This document shows, piece by piece, positions 25,602 through 32,542 of a stretch of 64,000 nt of DNA. How positions within the stretch are numbered: the stretch's first letter is position 1; each line of letters begins with the position of its first letter. This DNA comes from Albibacillus kandeliae. GTDB lineage: Bacteria > Pseudomonadota > Alphaproteobacteria > Rhodobacterales > Rhodobacteraceae. The position numbers and the translations under genes are program-made. The DNA lies in contig NZ_QEHM01000007.1 in assembly GCF_003116585.1 (NCBI RefSeq), positions 1 through 64,000 on the forward strand, written 5' to 3'. The notes under the pieces are model-generated. The model had not been told where the DNA came from, did not search any database, and saw only the letters and a program-made list of their open reading frames with translations.

Positions 25602-26093
25602 TCAGTGCTGGTGCGGCTCGTCCAGCGAGCCATGCACCGCGAGCTGGTCCAGACCCGCATCGCTGACTTCGATCACCCGATAGGCCTCGCGGACGCCTGC
25701 GCCGGACAGTTCGCGCGCGACGGTCAGCAGCGTGTTGGGCGCGTGATCCTCGCACAGCTCCACCATCTGCGCCATTTCCTCCTCTGCCACCGGTCGCGCC
25801 GCCTCGACCGATGGGGCACCGTAGTAGGTCACGAAATGCTCGGCCAGGCGCCCGGTCAGCGCTTCGACCTCCGAGGCCTCCGCGACAGTCACCGCCACGA
25901 AAGTTACCCGCCCAAAGGTCTCGAGCCCGAGCCAGCCGTTGGCAAAGGCCTGCCGCGCCTTGCCCTCGAGGTCACCCTCGGTCCAGTCCGAGAACTCGAA
26001 CCCGCCAGAGATGCACCACTCGCCGGTGCGCGCGGGAGAGGCAAAGACGCGGGTGTCGCTTTCGTCGAAATGTATCGCACGGGCAAGTTTCAT
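25602..26093 (-). CDS. DUF6505 family protein
   Basis: 163 residues, no signal peptide or membrane segment, acidic. MKLARAIHFDESDTRVF and GEWCISGGFEFSDWTEGDLEGKARQAFANGWLGLE match the small DUF6505 family known from alphaproteobacterial FDH neighbourhoods. The C-terminus ends in a histidine-rich tail (PHQH). ATGA overlap with the upstream ligase-like gene. Function unknown; cotranscription with Mrp and the Fe-S protein suggests a role in FDH assembly. Confidence 0.7.
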   Translation of the reverse strand: MKLARAIHFDESDTRVFASPARTGEWCISGGFEFSDWTEGDLEGKARQAFANGWLGLETFGRVTFVAVTVAEASEVEALTGRLAEHFVTYYGAPSVEAARPVAEEEMAQMVELCEDHAPNTLLTVARELSGAGVREAYRVIEVSDAGLDQLAVHGSLDEPHQH

Positions 26094-26800
26094 GGGGCGG
26101 GCTCCAGCAGAGTGGTCAGCGGGATCACGTGGGTCGTCTCGCCATCTCGCAGCAGCATACCAAAGTCCTCGTCCACGCCAAGGAAGGTGCCTTCCCGTCC
26201 ATCACGAACCACATCCTCACCCAGCCCCTGCGCCAGCCCGCGCCACTCGGAATGCAGGGCGCGACCGCCCTCGTCCTCCCAGCGGTTGATCCAGTTCAGG
26301 CTGTGCCGCGCCCATGCCTCGAGCAGGGCGGGCGGCGACACCTCGGCGCAGCCCTCGGCATAGAGCGAGGTCTGATCCGGCGTGTCGCCCGGCCGGTCGC
26401 TCTCGGGGATCAGCGGCAGCGAGAACCCGACAACCAGCCAGTCCGGCACCGCCTCCGGGTCCGGACTGGCCGCCATGCAACGGAAGCGCCCGCAGGCGGC
26501 ACCGTTCACGCGGATCCCGCCGTCCCAGTCGAGGTGCACCGACACCTCCGGCGGCGCCATCACACCAAGGGCGTTCTGGAACCCGACACCGCAGACCGGC
26601 AGCATCGCCATGGCCTGCCGCAGCGGGACCTCCGGCGCAAACACCAGCGCCCCCTCCAGCACGTCCGCGCCAATGCGGTAGGCCACCAGCCCCGCGTCGC
26701 AGCCCAGCAGCGCCCGCTGGCAGGCGTGGTCGAAGGCGTCGCTCGTCACCTCCTCGCCCCAGAGCAGCGGCGGGAAGGCAAGCTCCTGCGTCCCGCTCAT
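26090..26800 (-). CDS. biotin/lipoate-protein ligase-like protein with DUF4444-type C-terminus, catalytic motifs missing
   Basis: 236 residues; start at 26800 by ATGA overlap with mrp. The N-terminal 1-175 resembles the BirA/LplA catalytic fold, and the C-terminal 185-236 (GEDVVRDGREGTFLGVDEDFGMLLRDG) resembles the small beta domain seen in BirA-like proteins. In functional ligases a GRGRxGR loop and a KWPND motif make the acyl-adenylate. Here no such loop is present and the equivalent of KWPND reads DWDGG (91-95), so the catalytic lysine is absent. It is probably not a standard biotin ligase; a binding or assembly role in FDH maturation is an inference from its operon. Confidence 0.7.
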   Translation of the reverse strand: MSGTQELAFPPLLWGEEVTSDAFDHACQRALLGCDAGLVAYRIGADVLEGALVFAPEVPLRQAMAMLPVCGVGFQNALGVMAPPEVSVHLDWDGGIRVNGAACGRFRCMAASPDPEAVPDWLVVGFSLPLIPESDRPGDTPDQTSLYAEGCAEVSPPALLEAWARHSLNWINRWEDEGGRALHSEWRGLAQGLGEDVVRDGREGTFLGVDEDFGMLLRDGETTHVIPLTTLLEPAP

Positions 26801-27864
26801 GCCATCCCCCGCGCCACCAGTCCCCCGGCGATATCGTGAAAGGCCCGGGCCTGCGCGCTGTCGGGCTGGCTGACCACCACCGGCGCGCCGCCGTCCGAGG
26901 CCAGCCGGATCTGCAGATCGAGCGGCACCTCGGCCAGCAGGGGAACACCCAGCTTTGCCGCCTCTGCCGCCACGCCGCCGTGACCAAAGACATGTTCCTC
27001 GTGCCCGCAATTGGAACAGATGTGGGTCGACATGTTCTCGATCATCCCCAGCAGCGGCACGTGCAGCTGTTTGAACATGTCGATCCCCTTGCGGGCATCG
27101 ATCAGCGCCACGTCCTGCGGGGTCGAGACAACAATCGCACCGTCCACCTTCGCCTTCTGGCTCAGCGTCATCTGCACGTCGCCGGTGCCGGGCGGCAGGT
27201 CCACCAGCAGCACGTCGAGCGCGCCCCACTGCACCTGGAACATCATCTGTTGCAGCGCCCCCATCAGCATCGGCCCGCGCCAGACCACCGCCTGGTCGTC
27301 GTTGGTCATCAGCCCCATCGACATCAGGGTGACCCCGTGGTTGCGCAACGGCAGGATGGTCTTGCCATCCGGGCTCGCTGGCCGCCCCGAGACCCCCAGC
27401 ATCCGAGGCTGGCTCGGCCCGTAGACATCGGCATCCAGCAGCCCGACGCGGCGCCCCTGCTGCGCCAGCGCGCAGGCGAGGTTCGAGGCGACGGTGGATT
27501 TCCCCACGCCGCCCTTGCCACTGGCGATGGCGACGATCCGGTTCACCCCCGGGATCGGCTGCGGCCCCTGCGGCTCTGCCCTGCGTGCCTTGAGGTCGGG
27601 CGGCGGCGCCTTGTCGGTGTGCCCGGTCAGCACGATCGCGACCGAGGACACGCCCTCGGCCTGCTTCAACGCCGCCTCGGCCCGATCCTTCACCGCCGTA
27701 TAGGCCGCTCCCTGGCTCGGCGGGATCTCCATGACGAAGCGCACCGCGCCCGCCGCATCGACGTTCAGCGCACGGACCACGCCGCTCGCCATGATGTCAC
27801 CGCCCGCGACCGGGTCGGCAATGGTCTTCAGGACGGCCTGAACCGTCTCCCTCGTGGCAGGCAA
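26797..27864 (-). CDS. mrp: Mrp/ApbC (NBP35 family) iron-sulfur cluster carrier ATPase
   Basis: 355 residues. An N-terminal MIP18/FeS-assembly (DUF59) domain covers 1-85. The deviant Walker A GKGGVGKST (116-124) follows, then LLDADVYGPSQPRMLG and VDLPPGTGDVQMTL, and the cluster-binding C283-S-N-C286 pair near the C-terminus. It holds and hands over a bridging [4Fe-4S] cluster. In this operon it is the obvious source of clusters for FdhA, FdhB and the ferredoxin-like protein two genes upstream. ATG 3 bases downstream of the DUF6494 stop. Confidence 0.94.
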   Translation of the reverse strand: MPATRETVQAVLKTIADPVAGGDIMASGVVRALNVDAAGAVRFVMEIPPSQGAAYTAVKDRAEAALKQAEGVSSVAIVLTGHTDKAPPPDLKARRAEPQGPQPIPGVNRIVAIASGKGGVGKSTVASNLACALAQQGRRVGLLDADVYGPSQPRMLGVSGRPASPDGKTILPLRNHGVTLMSMGLMTNDDQAVVWRGPMLMGALQQMMFQVQWGALDVLLVDLPPGTGDVQMTLSQKAKVDGAIVVSTPQDVALIDARKGIDMFKQLHVPLLGMIENMSTHICSNCGHEEHVFGHGGVAAEAAKLGVPLLAEVPLDLQIRLASDGGAPVVVSQPDSAQARAFHDIAGGLVARGMA

Positions 27865-27867
27865 GTC

Positions 27868-28059
27868 CTACTCCTGTCCCTTGATCTCGCCATCGACCTC
27901 GTGGGTCAGGCCCAGTTCCTCGATGGTCAGCACGGCCTTGACCTTGTAGCTCTTGCCGGCACTGTCCGCCCCGCGCATGGCCTCTTCGATGGCCTGCTGC
28001 GAGGTGACGCCCACCTGCTTCAGGAACTTGCGCATGGACATGTTGAAATCGTCGCTCAT
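27868..28059 (-). CDS. DUF6494 family small protein
   Basis: 63 residues: MSDDFNMSMRKFLKQVGVTSQQAIEEAM then a beta-rich KSYKVKAVLTIEELGLTHEVDGEIKGQE. Matches the small DUF6494 family found in the same FDH gene order in alphaproteobacteria. No membrane segment, cysteine or catalytic motif. Good ribosome-binding site (GGAGGAGGACCCG upstream). Sits between the Fe-S protein and mrp genes (18- and 3-base gaps); function unknown. Confidence 0.72.
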   Translation of the reverse strand: MSDDFNMSMRKFLKQVGVTSQQAIEEAMRGADSAGKSYKVKAVLTIEELGLTHEVDGEIKGQE

Positions 28060-28077
28060 CGGGTCCTCCTCCGGCGC

Positions 28078-30024
28078 TCAGTGATCGCGCCGCTTGCTCA
28101 GGTAATCGTCGGTGGTGCGCGGGCGGCGCGGCTCGCCCTGCGCAAAGGGATTGTTCTCGGAGTGGAACTGCGCGTTCACCCGGCAGTCGTCGCACATCTG
28201 GATCATCCGCAGCCGCTCGCCGCTGAACATCGCATGCGACTGCAGCTTCTCGGTGATCCGCTCCACGGTCGATTTGACGCCGAACAGCTTGCCGCATTCG
28301 ACACAGGCAAACGGTTCCTCCTCATGCAGCACCCGCTGTTCCAGCGCGGCCTCGGTCAGCAGCAGGCGCGGCTCGTAGGTGATCGCATCCTCGGGGCAGA
28401 CATTGGCGCAGAGCCCGCATTGCAGGCAGGCGTCCTCCTGGAACCGCAGCTGCGGCAGGTCCGGGTTGTCCCCCAGCGCGCCCGAGGGGCAGAGCGAGAC
28501 ACAGGACAGACAAAGCGTGCAGGCGTCGGTATTTACCAGCACAGCGCCATAGGGCGCCCCTTCGGGCAGCGCCAGCGTCTCCGCCTCCGGGTGCAGTGCA
28601 CGGGCGGCCTGCCGGGTGATCTGCCGGCGTGTCCCCATCGGGCGCACCGGGCTCGCAACGGGGGCCGGGGCCTCCTCGGCATAAAGCGCCGCCGACATCG
28701 CCTCCGGATCCGTCGTGTCGAGCAGGGCGACCTTGCCCGCACCCGCGATGGCGCTCGACAGCGCCACCTGCGTCTCCAGTGCGGGCCGGTCCGCGCCCGG
28801 CCCGGGCAACAGCGTGACCGAGGCAAAACCGGCCGCCAGCGCCGCAACCGTCTCGGCATGGCCAAAGGCACCGATGGCCGCCATTTCCATCGGGATCACG
28901 TCGGCAGGCAGCCCATCGCCGTGGCGGGCTGACAGCCGGATCATCTCGGCCCCGTGGGCGTCGTGCACCAGCAGGCGCGGCGCGACACCACCTGCCGAGA
29001 GGAAGGTCTTGGCCAGCACCTGGACACGGCGAAAGGTCATGTCCACGGGCGGCGCGTCGTAGCTGATCGCTCCGGAGGGGCAGACCGACGAACAGGCGCC
29101 GCAGCCCGCGCAGATCATCGGGTCCACCTTCACGTGGTCCCCATCGGGCAGGATCGCCCCGGTCGGGCACAGATCGAGGCAGCTGGTGCAGCCCGTCTGC
29201 CCGGCCCGCGAATGGGCGCAGAGCAGCGCCTCGGTCCGCACGTAGAGCGGTTTCTCGAAGGTCCCGACCATGTGCGAGGCCGCCATCACCGCCGCCGCCA
29301 CCGCCTGCGGACGGTTCGGGTCGGCGCGCAGGTACCCCTCGCGCTTTTCATGCGCCGGAAAAAGCGGCGGCGCGCGGCGCAGATCGACGATCAGGTCGCA
29401 TTCCGAAACGCCGCCATCCCGCGGCTCTCCCAGTGTGAGCGCGCCGCGCCCGCCGGGCTCTACCTGCCGCAGCGCGTCGATGGTCACGCGGAACTGCCCC
29501 AGCGCCCCCTGCGCCTGCCGCAGCCTGCCGGTAACCACGTCGAAGGCGCGGCTGTCGGGCACTGTTTCGGTCTCGTCCAGCAACACGGTCACGCCAAGGT
29601 GGGGCGCCAGCTGGTCCGCCGCCTCCAGCGCCACATCCGCCGGGCCGAGGATCAGGCACAGACCCTCCGACACCACGTCGAGAGTCCGCTCGGGCGAGGC
29701 AGGCAGCATGGCCTCCGCGGCCAGCGCAGACATTTTGGCCAGTTTCGGGGCCGCGTCGGCGCTCCAGCCTGCCCGGTCTCGCAGATCCAGCAGCGGTGCG
29801 GGCTCCACCACGAGCTCCTCGGCAAGCGCCTCGAAGGTGCGCGCCTCCTGCGTGCAGCAGAGAACAACATTCCCCGACGTCAACCCCTTCGCGGCCAGCT
29901 CGATCTGCGCGGTGCAAAGCGCATGGCAGGGGGGCGTCACCTCGAATCCGGTCGCCGCCGACAGCGCCTTGGCGTCGATCGTCTGGGTGCCCATGCAATC
30001 GCATGTTATCAAGGTCTTAGTCAT
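28078..30024 (-). CDS. multi-[4Fe-4S] ferredoxin-like protein
   Basis: 648 residues, cytoplasmic. Two pairs of bacterial-ferredoxin motifs: CTSCLDLCPTGAI and CAGCGACSSVCPSGAI near residues 280-320, and CTLCLSCVSLCPSGAL with CLQCGLCANVCPEDAI near 505-560. There are additional cysteines at both ends (CDCMG, PPCHALC, LCC in the N-terminal 60; CVECGKLFG and CDDCR in the last 70). At least four [4Fe-4S] clusters are expected. Known as an uncharacterised 4Fe-4S protein beside alphaproteobacterial FDH genes. First gene of the leftward accessory operon; it may deliver electrons for cofactor maturation or link FDH to a cytoplasmic acceptor. That role is inferred. Confidence 0.88.
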   Translation of the reverse strand: MTKTLITCDCMGTQTIDAKALSAATGFEVTPPCHALCTAQIELAAKGLTSGNVVLCCTQEARTFEALAEELVVEPAPLLDLRDRAGWSADAAPKLAKMSALAAEAMLPASPERTLDVVSEGLCLILGPADVALEAADQLAPHLGVTVLLDETETVPDSRAFDVVTGRLRQAQGALGQFRVTIDALRQVEPGGRGALTLGEPRDGGVSECDLIVDLRRAPPLFPAHEKREGYLRADPNRPQAVAAAVMAASHMVGTFEKPLYVRTEALLCAHSRAGQTGCTSCLDLCPTGAILPDGDHVKVDPMICAGCGACSSVCPSGAISYDAPPVDMTFRRVQVLAKTFLSAGGVAPRLLVHDAHGAEMIRLSARHGDGLPADVIPMEMAAIGAFGHAETVAALAAGFASVTLLPGPGADRPALETQVALSSAIAGAGKVALLDTTDPEAMSAALYAEEAPAPVASPVRPMGTRRQITRQAARALHPEAETLALPEGAPYGAVLVNTDACTLCLSCVSLCPSGALGDNPDLPQLRFQEDACLQCGLCANVCPEDAITYEPRLLLTEAALEQRVLHEEEPFACVECGKLFGVKSTVERITEKLQSHAMFSGERLRMIQMCDDCRVNAQFHSENNPFAQGEPRRPRTTDDYLSKRRDH

Positions 30025-30369
30025 GTCATCCTTCCTGGCGAGCGGGGTCAGAACCGCCGTCTCTTCGCTCGGTTAGACACACAGCTAGCCCCGATTCGCC
30101 CCCTCTCACAACTCAATTTCCCGGGCGCCCCGAATCATCGGGGGCGGCCCGGGCATAGCCGCACGACCAGGTGATTCGCATGCCGCATCGCGGCATCATT
30201 CCAGAGAAAAAAGCTCGGATTGGACAGTTTGTCCCAACCACCATCCCTACCCCAAACGGACTACCCAATTTGACCTGACCACGCAAAAGCTTACCCTTTG
30301 CGCATATTGTCCCTTCCCACGGGGCAGGGGCCTGCTTCTATCATCGTTCCGGGGAGAGGCTGAACGAAC
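30025..30369. promoter_or_regulatory. 345-base divergent control region of the two FDH operons
   Basis: No gene is seen here. It holds four inverted repeats: a 14-bp stem with two single G bulges at 30120-30153 (CCCGGGC...GCCCGGG ends), ATGCCGC-ATC-GCGGCAT at 30180-30196, GGACA-GTT-TGTCC at 30222-30234 and CGCAAA-N9-TTTGCG at 30282-30302. A possible rightward promoter is TTGACC (30270) with TACCCT 16 bases later, overlapping the last repeat. TTGTCCC occurs twice, near 30230 and 30307. The region must drive both the leftward Fe-S/Mrp operon and the rightward DUF3305-FDH operon. Confidence 0.6.
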
Positions 30370-30933
30370 GTGTCGAACTATCCGAGCAATGACCAATACA
30401 TGCCGGTCGGGGTCGTCTTGCGACGCACGCCCGGCGTGACCCGCTGGGCCAAGTGGTCGTGGCGGGCCATTGCCGTGCTGCCCGGCGCCGGGCCTGCCCA
30501 CTGGCGCGAGTTGCGCCGCGAGGGCGATGCCGTCGAGTACCACGCCGCGACCGTCTCCCTCGAACTCTACCAGGCCGAGACCGAGGCCTACCTCCACGGC
30601 ATCACCGCCCGCGCCCCCAGCGTCTACGTCGTGATGCGCAAGGTCCTCGGAGAGTTTCCCTACGAGATCGTCCTGATCACCGCCTCGCCCTACGAGGCGC
30701 AGGACTACTGCGACAGCGGCGAGGACATCGTCGAAAAGGTTCCGATGCCGCCCGGGCTGCTGGCCTGGGTCGGCGACTTCGTCGAGCGTCACCACGAGGA
30801 CGAGGAATTCGTCAAGCGCCGCCGCAAGGGCGAGAAGGTCGATGGCCATCAGGATGGCATCGGCGATCCGCGCATTGCCAAGCCGGCCGATATCTACGCC
30901 TCGCCCACCCTCAAGAGGGGGAGGCTGCTGTGA
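30370..30933 (+). CDS. DUF3305 family protein
   Basis: 187 residues with GTG start (GGGGAGAGG ten bases upstream; an ATG at 30400 is an alternative and would start at MPVGVVLRR). MPVGVVLRRTPGVTRWAKWSWRAIAVLPGA and VYVVMRKVLGEFPYEIVLITASPYEAQDY are hallmark stretches of DUF3305, a family found almost only next to formate dehydrogenase genes. No cysteine cluster or membrane helix. First gene of the FDH operon, coupled by GTGA overlap to the DUF3306 gene. Presumed FDH assembly factor; mechanism unknown. Confidence 0.85.
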   Translation: MSNYPSNDQYMPVGVVLRRTPGVTRWAKWSWRAIAVLPGAGPAHWRELRREGDAVEYHAATVSLELYQAETEAYLHGITARAPSVYVVMRKVLGEFPYEIVLITASPYEAQDYCDSGEDIVEKVPMPPGLLAWVGDFVERHHEDEEFVKRRRKGEKVDGHQDGIGDPRIAKPADIYASPTLKRGRLL

Positions 30934-31544
30934 GCGACTTCTGGTCCCGCCGCAAGGCCGCCGTCGAGGCCGAGTCCCGCGCCGAGGTCGACGCGCTGGA
31001 GCAGGCACAACGCGCCGAGACCGAGGCACAGCTGGCCGAACGCTCCGACGAAGACCTGCTGGCCGAGGCCGGTCTGCCCCTGCCCGAGGAGATCACCAAC
31101 GGGGAAATGGCGCGCAAGTTCCTCGAGTCCCAGCTGCCGCGCCGCCTCAAGAACCGCGCCCTGCGCGCCCTCTGGCGGTCGAACCCGGTGCTCGCCTGCC
31201 TCGACGGGCTGAACGACTACGACGAAGACTTTACCATCGTCACCCCGGCCAGCGACTTCCGGACCACCTATCAGGTCGGCAAGGGTCTCCTCGCGCACCT
31301 CGAACACATCGGCCGGGACGAACCGGCCACCGGCGAGGCGGAAGCCGATATCGCCACTGCCCCCCTTTCGCAGCTCCGCGCGCCCGAAACCCGGGGCCCG
31401 ACCGTGGAAGTGCAGCCAGACCTGCCGCCACTGCACCCCGCCGAACCCACGGTGACCGCCATCGCCGAACCTGACCCCGAACCGGAGGAAAGCCCGCTGC
31501 CGCCAAGCGCGCGCCGCATGCGCTTTACCTTCGAAACCAGCTGA
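30930..31544 (+). CDS. DUF3306 family protein
   Basis: 204 residues, GTG start overlapping the DUF3305 stop. The N-terminus SDFWSRRKAAVEAESRAEVDALEQ is a charged helical segment. The conserved core MARKFLESQLPRRLKNRALRALWRSNPVLACLDGLNDYDEDF is typical of DUF3306. The C-terminal 60 residues are proline/glutamate-rich and probably disordered, ending in an arginine-rich RRMRFTFE. Always paired with DUF3305 near FDH; likely cytoplasmic maturation partner, function not established. Confidence 0.83.
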   Translation: MSDFWSRRKAAVEAESRAEVDALEQAQRAETEAQLAERSDEDLLAEAGLPLPEEITNGEMARKFLESQLPRRLKNRALRALWRSNPVLACLDGLNDYDEDFTIVTPASDFRTTYQVGKGLLAHLEHIGRDEPATGEAEADIATAPLSQLRAPETRGPTVEVQPDLPPLHPAEPTVTAIAEPDPEPEESPLPPSARRMRFTFETS

Positions 31545-31558
31545 CACGGACCGCCGAC

Positions 31559-32173
31559 ATGACCGCAGCCCCCGACCTGACCGCCGCCAAGATCACCGAG
31601 GAGGATCGCCTCCGCGCCGATCTCTACAATTTCCTCGGCCTGATCCTCGCGCGGCCTGCCGATCAGGGCCTGATCGACCAGACCGCCGGGCTGACCGGCG
31701 ATGCCAGCCCCATCGGCGAAGCGGTGACCACGCTTGCAAAGGTGGCACGCATCTCCAAGCCCCGCGCGGTCGAGAGCGAGTACAACCGCCTGTTCATCGG
31801 TCTCGGCCGGGGCGAGCTTCTGCCCTATGCGTCCTACTACCTCACCGGCTTCCTGAACGAGAAACCGCTCGCCGCGCTGCGCCAGGACATGACCGCGCGC
31901 GGCCTCGCCCGGGCCGAGAACGTGTTCGAACCCGAGGACAACATCGCGTCGCTGATGGAGATGATGGGCGCGATGATCGTCGGCCGCTTCGGCTCGCCCG
32001 CGACCCTCGGCCAGCAGAAAACCTTCTTCAACAAGCATGTCGCCCCCTGGGCGGCGCATTTCTTTTCGGATCTCGAAGGCGCAAGGAACTCGGTCTTCTA
32101 TGCCCCGGTCGGACGTCTCGGCCGGGCTTTCATGGAGATCGAATCCGAAGCCTTCCGGATGAGCGCGGAGTGA
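31559..32173 (+). CDS. TorD/DmsD-family Tat proofreading chaperone
   Basis: 204 residues, all-helical TorD fold. EEDRLRADLYNFLGLILARPAD at the N-terminus, the ESEYNRLFIGLGRGELLPYASYYLTG core (the E-Y-x-R-L-F plus P-Y-x-S-x-Y pattern) and the later MMGAMIVGRF helix are diagnostic. It binds the Tat signal of molybdoenzymes to delay export until the cofactor is in. Placed directly before the Tat-carrying peptide and FdhA, so it is the dedicated FDH chaperone. Confidence 0.9.
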   Translation: MTAAPDLTAAKITEEDRLRADLYNFLGLILARPADQGLIDQTAGLTGDASPIGEAVTTLAKVARISKPRAVESEYNRLFIGLGRGELLPYASYYLTGFLNEKPLAALRQDMTARGLARAENVFEPEDNIASLMEMMGAMIVGRFGSPATLGQQKTFFNKHVAPWAAHFFSDLEGARNSVFYAPVGRLGRAFMEIESEAFRMSAE

Positions 32174-32223
32174 TCCGCAACAGGGCGGGCAACCGCCATA
32201 ACCCAGAGAGAGGAGGTCTCTCG

Positions 32224-32418
32224 ATGAAGCGGAAAGACGAGGAGGCGACCAGCCGCCGCGATTTCCTGAAACTCGCCTCGACGGCGGCGCCGCTCGCGGC
32301 GGTCGCCGTGGCGACCACGACCGGCACCGAGGCAGAAGCGTCGGAACCGGACCTGTCATCGAACAAGATGCAGGACACCGCGCACACGCGCGCATACTAC
32401 GCCGCCGCCCGGTTCTGA
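32224..32418 (+). CDS. small twin-arginine signal protein of the FDH operon
   Basis: 64 residues; start at 32224 after GAGAGGAGGTCTCTCG. A Tat motif SRRDFLKLAS (residues 10-19) is followed by a short hydrophobic stretch and a 30-residue tail ending DTAHTRAYYAAARF. Such small Tat-leader proteins regularly precede the FDH catalytic subunit in proteobacteria. The tail is too short for an enzyme; it may be a small exported subunit or a chaperone decoy. 124 bases before fdhA. Confidence 0.8.
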   Translation: MKRKDEEATSRRDFLKLASTAAPLAAVAVATTTGTEAEASEPDLSSNKMQDTAHTRAYYAAARF

Positions 32419-32542
32419 CCGGACGAGGCACTTCCCGCCAAGGACGACTGGTTGCGTGACGCCCGACTGTCCAAGGCACTGAGCATAATCCAAGCAAGCA
32501 AGGCACCATGCGGGGGCCGAGCACGCACGGGGAGATAGAAAC

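Noticed and set aside
30318-30340. GG-N10-GC arrangement (GGGGCAGGGGCCTGCTT) upstream of the DUF3305 gene resembling a sigma-54 -24/-12 promoter.
   Set aside because: Matches only the GG and GC dinucleotides, lacks the TGGCAC and TTGC cores, and the resident NtrC-like regulator has no GAFTGA loop. Chance occurrence in GC-rich DNA is more likely.
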